Assembly: GCF_032854445.1 (NCBI RefSeq)
Contig: NC_088295.1
Coordinates: 58,261,249-58,325,248 of the forward strand
Source: Liolophura sinensis
Taxonomy: Eukaryota; Mollusca; Polyplacophora; Chitonida; Chitonidae
Direction of reading: 5' to 3'
Length of the DNA stretch: 64,000 nucleotides
The notes below the pieces were generated by a model that worked only from the letters and a program-made list of their open reading frames with translations, was not told where the DNA came from and made no database searches. Within the stretch, counting starts at the first letter, position 1; each line of letters opens with the position of its first letter. The position numbers were made by a program, and so were the translations under genes. Below, piece after piece: positions 44,201 through 54,887 of this stretch.

Positions 44201-47200
44201 GGAGAACGGAGCTGAACTGTACTGTAACGCCTCCAACAGTGTGACGGATCTTCCCGTCCAATCACAAGTCCACACACTGAATGTACAATGTTAGTATGAT
44301 GTGATGTAATTAGGCTGTTTCAGCAGATAAGAATAATTAACCTGCGGATGGTTGTGGGTTTCCCACGGATATTGCTTTTTTTCCTGCTATCATTAAGCTG
44401 ACCACCTTCGAATACGTGAAATATTCTTGAGCACGGCGTAAAACACATATAAAAGACATATAATAATAATAATTATTATTTATCTTCCATGACTACTGCA
44501 TTCCAATGGTGCCTTTTTGACCTTCTCAGGCGGATATCGTCTGTACGGCGTGCTTTTAAAACATTATGACCATGTCGTCTCTCTGAAACTGCATACCGAA
44601 CACGCCGGGGATCTCGCCCTAAAATACTGATACTTTATTTGAATTATTCTCTTCATTAAAGAAGAAATTCCGAGAGCACCCATCTTGGAGTCTCAATTAT
44701 GACCCTACTTCTCCAAATGAGCGATGTATGTCAAATGCACCTGTTCTAAAACTTGCTGTGGTTAGAATAGCTGACAATAAATGACATTTTATCTGTTGTC
44801 AGATCCTCCACGGAGTGGCATCCTCCTGTCAGGTTACGTTAACAACACAGCTGCAGAATCTGGAGAAACACTGACCTTGACCTGTCAGGTAGGAAAGGGG
44901 AATCCTCGACCAGTACTCACCTGGTCATCGGTTTGTGGTCAGACAAACACAGTCCCTGGTAACGATGGAAGTCAGAAGATGAGTATCAGTATAACAGTCA
45001 GACCGTCCCTGAACCAGAAGACGTGTGTGTGTAAGGGGAGTCAGAGCGGGGCGTTGACAAGATGGACGGAGCAGAAGAGCAGAACATTCAATGTAATGTG
45101 TAAGTTTTACAACACAGGTTTAATAGACCCACGTAAACGGCTATCCGTGCGCTAATCGCCAATGATCTTTATGTTATAGAACTTTCGTGCTGCGATTAGA
45201 CTAAAGTTCCAGTAACTGTTTGATCCGGATAAAATTCCATAATGGGTTATATTTGTATGTATATATTTGGGCTGGATAGGCCTTTGTTTCCTGCGGAATA
45301 AGTGAAAGAGAGGGTGAGGTGGGAAAAATTATGATAAATTCTGCGATTTCGTCTTTATAAAAAGAAGTGACCAGTAGTGACATGTCCACATTGGCAGGAC
45401 GAATTGTATTAAAATGTGACTACAAGAACTGTACCTCAACAATCATTTCTCGTGACAGCCTTCAAGCATTTAAAAAATCTGAAGACGCAAGAGAAGAAAA
45501 GCGTATTCATTTAATGGTTCTAAAAGCATTTAGTTTGCCTCCCTCAAATGTTAAGGGAATTGTTACATGGACTGTCATAACGTTTCAATAAGTGTTTATT
45601 TTATGGTAGTCGGACCTGACAGCTTACAGCTCCGGGCAGATTCCGGACAATCGGGAAACACAGTCACCGTCATAGAAAACAGCACCGTGACATTTACATG
45701 TATCAGTGGTGAGTCCAATCCTGCTGCTGTCCTCTCCTGGTTCAACAACAACAGTCCTATAGCTACAGCAGAGATATCAGATTTGAGCTTACAGCAAGGG
45801 TCCAATCACGGGTACCTCACCACACAGCGGTATACAGTGAGGGTTGATCGATATCAGGATGATGACATCATCAGATGTGAGGCTCAGAGACCTGGTAATG
45901 GACAGAGTAAACCTGAATCCACCAACCTCACAATGGCTGTTTTCTGTAAGCATGATTTTTTTCTGTTTTACACGAGGAAAGCAAAAAAGGGCTGTCTGGC
46001 TTTGTTACCATACGAAATCTCACAAACTGACAAAAGTAAAGCTAAGATAAAACTCAGACGTTTTTTTATGTGGATAGATTTGATATTGAAGGATCCAAAC
46101 CGAACATTTTCTTTGTCACTCACTCTTTCTTTTTAACAGATGCCCCAGAAATAAAATGTAACTCAACTCACGTGACACTGTTCGAAGGCCAGAGACTAAA
46201 AATGTCATGTGACGTAACATCCAACGATAATGTCGTCATTAACTGGTATGAAAAAGGCCGTCGAATTGATAACGCTGTGATGACAAACTCCAGAGGTCCT
46301 ACTCGGCGTGATGTCATAATATCGACATTAGAGTTTGATTCAGCCGAAGCGACACTTACCGGCGTCTGTCAGATCGAGGCCAAGAACAGTGTTGGATCAT
46401 CGACTAGGGAAATAACAATAAGTGTAATAGGTATAGCATTTATTTAAGTATATCTATCATCAGTGAATCTCTTACTAAATACTGTTCCTTTTCTACTTCG
46501 ACGACTACAATACAGTAGTTCCTTTTCAGATCTAATGCAAGTTTGTATGATAGGCCTTTGTGTTGAAACGTCTTAATATTCCATTGGATTACTAACAATG
46601 TCTCAAACATGAAATTTCATAATTCGCCTTTTTTCAATGTTAGAGGGTCAGTTTATACCAAAGGAATTATTGCTGACATCCTGCATCAACAGCCAGACTT
46701 CTCTTGTCTGGGCGTCTGCGATTGACGACTCTTTTGTGAAATACTACAACCTGGAGTACAAAGCAAACGGAGAAGACTGGAAGAAAGAACTCGTCAGAAA
46801 CCCGGGCAGAGTAAAACTTGTGCGGAAAACGTTGAAAGATCTACAGTCTGGACTGTTGTACCAGTTCAGACTTCAGCCTGTCTCTGACATTAGCCTTTCA
46901 GAATACGCTGCGGCAAACTGCACCATTCAAGGTGGGTTGCATTTTGCAGTATGGACAATTGTTGATGTTAAATACGACTGGCGTAACGGCATTGTCATTA
47001 TTTGATTGTTGCATTACCACAGTGATTTGAGGCAACCAAAGTGGCATGTACATATATATGTACATGCTACATGTCATAGCAAGGCACGTTGTCTCTGGGA
47101 AACTTCACGTACGGCTATACAAAAGGCCACCATGGACATATTCTTGCCACCAAGGTCCGGAGGACAATAGATGTAGAGGTTTCTTGGGAATTCCTGTTCT

Positions 47201-50200
47201 ATGATTGTAAGATACAAAAACCACATTACTCACGGTACAGACACACCCCACACAAGCAGGATGATACTACTAAATAAGCTGTTTTACAGATGGTCAGCCA
47301 CTCCGAGGACAAAACGATGTCCCTGCAGCGGGCCTGAGGAAAGGTGATATGTTCGGGATAGGTGTTGTTGTTGGTGTTGCTGTCGTCACTGTCATTGCTG
47401 TGTCTGTGATTTGCTGGCTGCGGCGAAAAACACCATCCACAGGTGGGTCAGTTTGGGTCTTGGTCACGCTCTCCATATGGTTAACTTTTTTTTTATTGTA
47501 CTGCATTGTTAGAGATATTCATGTAGTATTGTCCTGAAGCCTATTTACTATTAACGTCATTATAGAAAAACATATGAATGCTATCATCTTAACTGTGTGA
47601 AATCCCTGTATAATGATTTAAATGTGAAAACAGCACATTCTTTGACTTGAAAATATTCGCAATGGTTTATTCCTGGCACTGTTTTCTTTTTTCGTTGTCA
47701 GAAGGCACCCCAGACAAACAGGAAACAGGACAAGTCAAGAGGTATACAGCTAACACTGTGGTTCGTTTGACAGCCTGTATGTATGCACGTTTGGGGTTTA
47801 ATGCCGCACAATTTTCCTGTCATATGCTAACAAGGGGTCATTAGATGTGTGTACATGTATTGTCTCATGTGGCAGAGCGAGTCGATGACACCAAAGTGAT
47901 GACGCCACTGCAGGATCATGTCGAAGACACCAAACATGATACACATCCAGTCAAATTATACTGACACCAGGCCAACGAGTCCTGTTTCTTCGCTCGAACC
48001 TCTCAGTGCTCAGCATCAACTCAGGCAGCAACAAGTACCACAAGTAAAAGTCTGTGGTATTACGTGATCCCAGGTCTCCCGATTTTCGAGGCGGATGCTC
48101 TAGCCATTAGGTCACCGAAGCGCTCTTTTAACATCTTGTAATCTGATCTGTCTCTGCTAAGATTATTATAACCTCCTTTGCCGATGTATCCGTTATTTCG
48201 TGACAGTTCCAAGTTCTAATGTATTTTTGCAGCCTGTACTTCATAAGTGAGTCGTCAAACAGTTTTCAGGGAGATATAATGAAGGATAATGAAACATGTC
48301 CTCGCTGTATTTTGTTACACTGACAGGGCTGTGGAAGACAGGAGAACAGGGGAGAGAGCTGTAAAAGACACGACTTACCTTGAGTCTTCTGGTAAATGGT
48401 TTTCTTCGTCTTATTCATATCGGTAACATAAAACACATAGAAATTTGACAACAATGAAATGTATCCCTTGTTCAAGATATGTTCCATAAGATGTTTTTAC
48501 TCCAATGGAACTCTGATGAACTTAAGTCCTCTAGTCCTACCTCTGGGGGGGGGGGGGAGGTGTCGTTCGTGAAAATGACAATATATATTACATTTATATA
48601 AAAAGTCAAGATTTAAAATGTATAAATGTATTATTTTGATTACATTGAATTTTTTGCACTAAAAACGTTGTTTTCTGTTTTTATTTTGCTCCCATAAAAA
48701 GTGTTCGAAAGTTTGGCAAAAATGAAAAAAAAAAAAACAATTTGGACTTTGAAGTTAATAAAAACTTTAAATAGTGTGTTTCTACACCATATTAAAGGTA
48801 AGGCTTCAAATTTAGTTGAAAAAAATTATCAAATACGTTTACTTATAAGCTCTTCTCACCTCTACAACTTTCAATGTGAATGACAAAAAAAATAGTTTTC
48901 CAGAAATAAGGCTTGATGTAAGTGAAAGTCATGCATACCTTAAAGTTAGCGCTATTATTGTTTTTTGATGGAAATATCTTTCAAAATATGTTTTGAAATA
49001 AGCACATGCACACTCAAAATGTGGTTTATGACATCAGGATATTATTATGTGTGTTACATATCTGATGTATTTACTTTCTCACGTTTCAAACTTTTAAATA
49101 ACTTTTTTGCTGACAGTGTTAACAAGTTTCTCCAACTGCCATTTAACTTCACATTTAGTTTCAACAATGGAATCTGTGACATTATCAAAGTCACCCACAG
49201 ACACTTCTTTTCATGTTAATAAGTGTATCAGTAATGGATGTAAAAGAATACGAGACGCCAGTGACATTCGCCGCCTTACAGACACGAGGCGAACACCTCT
49301 GTGTGAGGTATAGATGAGGTATATATGGATTGTATACCATATGTACACCTCAGTGTGAGATATCGATAAAGTGTACACCCCATCTATATATCTGAGGTGT
49401 ACTGTGCCTCAGGAATATGCCTAAACCTCAGATATACCTTAGAAGAGTTTTTAAAATGAGATAATGTACCCCAAATACACCTCAGCAACATAGAAAAATT
49501 CTTCACTTTAAAGATATACCTTAGGTACACCTCAGAAACGTCGAAAGTTAAAGAAAAATGAATGATGTACCTCAGGTACACATTAGAAACTTTGACAGGT
49601 TGACTGCTATAATGTTAACCAAATTAAAGATAAACCTTTGTCTCACCTTGTACTGATTTGCCGTTCAGTGTGCAAATATTGCCCATTCACAGAACAAGTA
49701 TTTCTCAATGATTATTCCAAGATGGCTGCTCTTAACAATGTGCATATTCCAGGCTGTGCACTGATTGATGCTTCCTGGGGCTGAATTTGTGACCTGTGGG
49801 CACACGAAAAGTTCTAAAGGTCATAGAAAAGAAGAAGCGTTAAATTTTGAACAAATCTCAAATAAATGCATATGTCATGTTGTTGATTTACAGATACTGT
49901 AAACAAAGAACTGCAAAGGCTTAAATTTATCCATAATTTGTACCACCAATATCAAAGTGTTTTGAGCTTTCTATCAAAATAAAAGTGAAAACAGTGAGTT
50001 AAATGTGAGTTACCCTCAGGTACATCCACTTTGCCCTTGAGCACACGTTAGTACCTGGGCTATACCTAAAGTATACCTCGGATACATCTCAGGCATCATA
50101 TTTTTACCTAATCTTTCTAGGGTACACCTCCACAGAAGTGTACTATGGACGTACTCGAGGTATTAAATTGCAAACGAAAGTCTAGACACACTGATAAGCG

Positions 50201-51989
50201 AACAGAAAACATGATGACAGAAGTACTCGCTCTCAGAATTTCCGAAATCCACCCATTACAGGTTCAACAGCAACAACAAAACGATGCATCAACTGTATTA
50301 TACGCTACAACAAATCCTACAAATAACAGTACAATAGATATCGCATCAGTGAATCCAAGCCTGCTGCGTTGTTACTTGCCGCAACAAACTTTTTCCAACA
50401 TGCTGTTTTCGCGCGAACTTATAATCTTCAAGACCCGCAATCTGTTTTTGGAGCCGATGTCTGCTGCTAGAAGGAATGTATGACGAAGTACTTGTAGAAA
50501 TACGAATCACGTTCCAAAGACAAACAGCACAAATTATAATTCCAGTTCCACTGTGGAACAAAAATAAAGATTTGACAGTTATTCCAATAAATAAAGTAAA
50601 TTAGACAAGAAATTAGCTCACCGCGGTAAATAAATTAATGTTATGGTTTACTTTGAACTACATTCACATTTATAGTTAGAAGACAAAAATGTGAAAAATA
50701 AATTCCAAAAATGTAATGTTTACATGGTTGATGAATTTATTTATTATTTATTTATTTCATTGGTGTTTTACGCCGTACTCAAGAATATTTCACTTATACG
50801 ACGGCGACCAGCATTATGGTGGGTGGAAACCGAGCAGAGCCCGGGTGAAACCCACGACCATCCGCAGGTACGGCCGGAGAGGAAGCCAGCATGAGCTGGA
50901 CTTGATCTCAAAACAATCACATTGGTGAGAGACTCCTGGGTCATTGCGCTGCGCTAGCGCGCTAACCAACTGAGCCACGGAGTTGATAAAGGAAACATTC
51001 GGGCAACTCCAGTAGCTGTAGCATTAAATAAACTGTACAGGGAAATAATCAACTTTTTCAGTATACTACAAGGTAAAATTACAATTATTTTTAATTAAAA
51101 AACGTGATATTCTGTCAATTTTAATTAAATGTAAACAATTACATGTTGTTATGCACAGAAACCATTCAACATAAATTATCAAGAGCAACTTATACATGCA
51201 AAAGAAAAAAACAAAATGATAAACTGTGGCTTTTGGATATTTGACCGAAAATCTTACAATGACTGTGTAGAGAAAATGCACTTAATGTGAAAGAAAGTGT
51301 TACCCAGATGTTTTTTGATGGTCTAGATGCATAAAGCAATAATAGCATGGGCAATACTCTGAATGTAAAATGTACAGGAACTCACCTCTGAGCCTATGCT
51401 ATCTGTCCATACAAAAGGTGTTAAATTAAAAACTACAAATCAAAATAGCGATTGCCATGAGATCTTTATTAATTTTTTTTTACGGACCTGACCCCATGAT
51501 GACATTTTGTTTGTGACAGGTCACTATGAGGATCTTGACACCACACCTAACCCAGGTAAGATGCTTCATTTCAAAATTCTCTATATCCTTGTCCTGTTGT
51601 AGAGTGACATTTGTTATAAACTGTCCCTATAGTGCATGTATTTGCAATAACTATGAATATTTCAAAGTATTCCATTAAACTAATGACATTTATAGAGAAG
51701 TAAATGACCCAGGAATTGACGTGGGAATGTTTGCCAGCAACTTGCGAATGGTTGTGGGTTTCCCCCGGGCTCTGCCCCTGGGCTTTGGTCCTTTTCCTCC
51801 CACCATAATGTTGTCCGCCGTCGCATACGTGAAATATTCCTGAGTATGGCGTGAAAAGCCAATCAAATTAATAAATCAAATGTAATACTTTTTCATTCAG
51901 CACGTCCACATTACGAGGAGCTCTCTGGGAGAACATCGTCATCTACACCTGGTGAGAACAGGATCTACGAAAATGCAACCGTGTTCTGA
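41195..51989 (+). CDS. G5: intact 5-Ig/FN3 transmembrane receptor
   Basis: Predicted 763-aa type I receptor. Exons: 41195-41234, 41966-42310, 43978-44289, 44803-45099, 45610-45945, 46140-46430, 46644-46931, 47290-47442, 47702-47741, 48327-48391, 51520-51555, 51901-51989 (2292 nt, in frame, all GT-AG). Signal MTKLLTLFVSFWQ, V-like Ig (to 128), Ig2 (232), Ig3 (331), Ig4 (443), Ig5 (540), FN3 (636), TM in 637-687, tail with Tyr725 YEDL, Tyr739 YEEL, Tyr757 Y-E-N and C-terminal TVF. There is no ITIM-like VEYRGI; tail exon 2 has TTYLES instead. The last exon uses the upstream AG of the ancestral CAGCAG acceptor because the second is CAC, lengthening the ITAM linker to 10. The intron before the YEDL exon is 3.1 kb instead of about 0.2 kb, owing to an insertion. 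V-exon relics flank the working V exon. Confidence 0.87.
41335..41585 (+). repeat. tRNA-derived SINE, family 1
   Basis: In the first G5 intron: AATGACCCAGGAGTCTCTC.. GTGAGTTCAAGTCCAGCTC.. GGTTTCCTCCCACCATAATG.. tail (AAATA)n. The extreme 5' head is missing. Confidence 0.88.
41743..41785 (+). pseudogene. V-exon 5' relic upstream of G5 V
   Basis: TTTCAG acceptor followed by TTTCAATGGTGTCAAGTCTG and TATCAGCGGTAGGAG, matching the first ~40 bases of the G1 V exon, then breaking off. Confidence 0.7.
41966..42310 (+). CDS. G5 V-like Ig exon
   Basis: Phase 1-1, open: LSISAPGDVVAGRPFTLQC, VSWTRVFGQSASRIYATREC, GGCQRVNGEEVYTVTIENAT, GRWICQFARG. Donor CAAG|GTAAC. Confidence 0.9.
42341..42396 (+). pseudogene. 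V-exon 3' relic in G5 intron
   Basis: Matches the last ~55 bases of a V exon (TGGTTATGTCAGCATAGACTG..GGACGTACAGGGTAAACG), with a stop. The following intron sequence resembles that after the G1 V exon. Confidence 0.7.
42994..43313 (+). pseudogene. Second V exon copy in G5, nonsense
   Basis: GDVVAGRPFTLQCKITRPTG, VVAWTRVVGQASSRIYIARN, then CCA TAA TCA (stop 43150-43152), then VNGEEVYTVTIQNVTEEMG and RWKCQYG. It lacks the 5' part of the exon and an acceptor; the donor has become AAG|GTTTTT. Confidence 0.85.
43978..44289 (+). CDS. G5 Ig2 exon
   Basis: VMVSRVTLMYPPNAVLDADN, TFICVTSASKPQACVRAYIR, RELDPGYCNQD, GAELYCNASNSVTDLPVQS. Donor T|GTTAGT. Confidence 0.88.
44338..44450 (+). repeat. SINE family 1, 3' fragment
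   Basis: CCTGCGGATGGTTGTGGGTT.. GAAATATTCTTGAGCACGGC.. GTAAAACACATATAAA in the Ig2-Ig3 intron. Confidence 0.72.
44803..45099 (+). CDS. G5 Ig3 exon
   Basis: PPRSGILLSGYVNNTAAESG, TLTLTCQVGKGNPRPVLTW, KTCVCKGSQSG. Very close to G2 Ig3. Confidence 0.88.
45610..45945 (+). CDS. G5 Ig4 exon
   Basis: VGPDSLQLRADSGQSGNT, STVTFTCISGESNPAAVLSW, YTVRVDRYQDDDIIRCEAQ. Acceptor TTATGGTAG, donor T|GTAAGC. Confidence 0.87.
46140..46430 (+). CDS. G5 Ig5 exon
   Basis: APEIKCNSTHVTLFEGQRLK, VVINWYEKGRRIDNAVMT, AEATLTGVCQIEAKNSVG. Unlike G2 it has a Cys in the F-strand (GVCQIEA). Confidence 0.88.
46644..46931 (+). CDS. G5 FN3 exon
   Basis: EGQFIPKELLLTSCINSQTS, VWASAIDDSFVKYYNLEYKA, LKDLQSGLLYQFRLQPVSD, ANCTIQG. 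Confidence 0.88.
47290..47442 (+). CDS. G5 transmembrane exon
   Basis: GQPLRGQNDVPAAGLRKGD, then MFGIGVVVGVAVVTVIAVSV, then CWLRRKTPSTG. 153 nt, three codons shorter than G2. Confidence 0.86.
47702..47741 (+). CDS. G5 cytoplasmic exon 1
   Basis: EGTPDKQETGQVKR, phase 1 to 2, donor AG|GTATAC. Confidence 0.75.
48327..48391 (+). CDS. G5 cytoplasmic exon 2
   Basis: RAVEDRRTGERAVKDTTYLE then SSG. Short form of the R-V-V-E-D repeat exon, phase 2 to 1. Confidence 0.72.
49300..49610. repeat. Degenerate tandem repeat with TACACCTCAG
   Basis: About four to five imperfect units with AGGTACACCTCAG / TACCTCAGGTACAC and an A-rich spacer. Units are roughly 60-65 bases, best seen at 49460-49590. Confidence 0.5.
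50735..50985 (-). repeat. tRNA-derived SINE, family 1
   Basis: Reverse, near full length: TTTATTTATTTCATTGGTG left, CGACCAGCATTATGGTGGG core, CGCTAACCAACTGAGCCACG at right (tRNA-like box A region). Confidence 0.9.
51520..51555 (+). CDS. G5 cytoplasmic exon 3, YEDL
   Basis: GHYEDLDTTPNP after TTTGTGACAG; donor CCAG|GTAAGA. Confidence 0.82.
51715..51885 (+). repeat. SINE family 1 fragment in last G5 intron
   Basis: GACGTGGGAATGTTTGCCAG.. TTTTCCTCCCACCATAATG.. GTATGGCGTGAAAAGCC. Positionally equivalent to 6820-7035 in G1. Confidence 0.78.
51901..51989 (+). CDS. G5 last exon, YEEL/YENA
   Basis: ARPHYEELSGRTSSSTPG then ENRIYENATVF and TGA. The G1 CAGCAG acceptor is CAGCAC here, so only the first AG is available and one extra residue enters the ITAM linker. 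Confidence 0.82.
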
Positions 51990-54799
51990 AGATTCAACGT
52001 ACTCTTTGCCGATCTGCTCCGAAGATCTGAAGACATGAGTTCTCAAACAAGTGTATATGACGTCAGTCCGTTTGGGCATTGGGTTTAAGTACTGTACAAA
52101 GAAAGCAATATGCAGTGTCAACGGTGTCACCAGAAAAATCCACATCTTCAGGAGCTCGTTAAAAAAGGCGATGCAGGTTTTCCTAAGTTTGTTTAATTTG
52201 ATAACCGGAAAAGCACATTTATGATAGTAACTAAATATTCTATAAATAGTTCTTCTAATGACCCCATGTCAGCTCCCTTTAGAACGATACTGATCTTTTC
52301 GAGTCATTTTAGTCTTGGTTAAGGTGTATTTATATCCTATATCAGCAACTCATGATACTCACTTAACCTTATAATCCGCTGCATTTTTAGAATACAGTAT
52401 TGAGTGTAAAACCAGGGCAGCGACAGCATTGTGATATTTGGCAAATGGTTTCGCGTAACCGGTGAAATATGGGCTCTTGATAAGTTACCTCAGTTCGGGA
52501 TTTATTCTAACTTTTCATGTAAATGCTTAAATAATAGCAAATATTACACAATTTTCCACAATGCCTTTAGCGGAATAAGGTACAAAAAAATACAGTTGAG
52601 TAACTTGCAAGCTATAGACGTCACTGGTCTAGAATTACTGAAAATTCTGTGTTGTCAATATATTTAGACGTGATAACATCCATACAGTGTGGGGAAGAGA
52701 ATTTGAAGTCTCATGCATGTGGGAGACAACTGTCTTGTGGCTTGTTTTATAATTATAAATGTATAATTTTCTTTTGTGTGGTATATTTGGCTTTTCTAGT
52801 TTTTATCAGACATTTATTAACCATTCTGGTAATTATGTAGCATTTACAACAATGTTGAAATGTCCGTGATATATAACCACCTCGTGAAGAGAACTTGAAC
52901 TAAAACAAGTATATGGGAGACAACTGTTCATTGTATATACGTAAGAATCCAATCTATTAAGCTTGAGCTGATGTCAATGGCCAAATTATGTGCAAAAAAC
53001 AATGTACATGTATGATTCTGTCAGACCGAAAAGTAACAACGGTTTTGAGTGGAAGGTGGAATTGTTCAATGGCTACGAGTCATGGTCGACATTCCCATGT
53101 CGTTACCAGAGTAAGCCAGACTGAGGGAAATAAAGGCCAAGTTCAGATACCTACCATGTCGAGTTGTTTTTATTGAGAACACACAAATTTTAATGATCAG
53201 TTCTACAAGTTTCTTTGCCGTTTTTTTTTCTTATTTGAGCTGTAACATAGTTTTCAAGGTTATATGGTTATTTCACTCGGTTGACAAGTTTATTATTCTG
53301 CCTGAGTAGACTGCAGTGCGGAAGAACAAATACTTACAAATGTGTTTAACATTTTGATTTCCCCCTTCTCCACAAAGTAATATAGCAGTAGCTCTACATA
53401 AATCATTTGTTAAGCAGAACTACCTTTACCGAATCTTCTTTAAATCAGAAAGAGCTGAATTAACCCAAATCTGTAAGAGGTGGATTCGAACATTTGCTTA
53501 AGAAGAAATTATTTTTGATTCAACCCAACACACTTTTCTCGTCAAAAATCTGTAATTTTGATAAAAAGAATAAATTTATAGTGACGGATAATATATGGCA
53601 TATTACGTTTGATATTACGTTTGAGAATATATACTAAAAAGAGGGCAAATAGTTCTGTACAATATTAGAAGATCGCTAAACACAAACGGACCTTCAGAAA
53701 AGCATCGAAAAGATCAAATTTATCGGAGCGTGTGCCATGCCTTTTATACACTTCATTTGGTGAATGTGTCCTAAAGCTAGGTAACATATAAAACCAAGTA
53801 TATAGTTAGCAACGAATCTCTTCGTAGTTTATACATGGTCAATGTGCGTACTATAATTGTTAATTTGATTGCTACTTACCCAAGAATTTTTAACCTGTAC
53901 GATCGGAGTTAGTGTTAAGGATCGAGAGAACCGATGTAAACCACCGTCCCTTGGTAAGTTACTGACGAACTTCCTCATACACACCGTATCGATGGAAAAC
54001 AAGCGGTCTTCGACCAACGTTAGACCTCGCAGACGGACACACGATCGTAATCAGCTGCTTATTGTCACCGAAACCTGAAAAATCAGTGGGTATGTTTATT
54101 CTTAGTTGGACATACATATAAAATACAAAAGCAAGTTATGACTTTTTAAACTTTAGTCCACTTTAGGTGTCTGTCACTACAGTTGTAAAGCATATTAAAT
54201 AGAAACTAAAATGCATTACGGGATAGTTGTTATTAAAAAAAAATATGAGGCTGGCATTTTCAATGCATGGAAATTTGAGCAATATCTGTGAAAAGCTATT
54301 CTCCTGGTCACGTGTATAAAGGTCATTCCTGACTCAACTGACAAGTATGTATAGACACCGACCGACTTTCTGTGGTTGAATGGTTTCAGGTGAGAACTAT
54401 ATGGCATATTTTAGCCAAATTTCCCTAGTAAACCGAGACGAGACACTTGCTGTGAATGTGGTCTTTCCGCAGGGCTACTTTTCAGGACCTGACATAGACA
54501 TTCTTTTACTCACAATTATTGTACGGCTAATCTGTCTACATGTTATTTATTATTATTGTACTGGGAACCAGTTCACGTCTTATTCATGAACCCAAAGATT
54601 CCAAAGGTGTACATGTACATGTAGAGGTTGACGTTTACAGGTGAGAATAAACGGAGTCCTGGTCTTATCTGGGTTACCCGTGGTCTGTGCTTATTACCGG
54701 CTTTAATCTCAGTTCAGGCTGGTTTTGAGATTCCCAGGGGCAGAAGTAGGCCGTTTGGATTACAGCACTTCAAGTAATAAGCTATTTTTTTTTCATATT
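51990..54799. other. G5-G6 spacer, duplicate of 7.1-9.6 kb
   Basis: Collinear with the G1-G2 spacer. Holds the frameshifted counterpart (53869-54120) of the open stretch at 8844-9116. No receptor exon. Confidence 0.7.
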
Positions 54800-54887
54800 A
54801 TGAATTGGTGCGTCAAACACATCAGGCAAACGAGACCCACAGAACCAGTGAAAGGCCTATTAACGCTCTTTGTTATCTTGTGGCGAC
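54800..54887 (+). CDS. G6 exon 1, altered start
   Basis: Coding VKGLLTLFVILWR with GTG (54848-54850) where G2 has ATG. The upstream ATG at 54800 is in frame and also conserved in G2 (9622), so a longer leader is possible. Confidence 0.6.

Larger units (their letters stand above)
48392..51519. other. G5 enlarged tail intron with insertion
   Basis: The homologous intron is about 190-275 bases in G2, G3, G4 and G6. The extra ~2.9 kb is AT-rich and contains a poly-G run (48546-48557), a degenerate tandem repeat around TACACCTCAG (49300-49600, with stray motifs near 50010-50150) and a SINE (50735-50985). No transposase or other protein domain is visible. Confidence 0.6.

Noticed and set aside
50145-50483. 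112-codon frame with a Gln run
   Set aside because: No domain, no splice context with G5, and inside the unexplained intron insertion. Probably chance.
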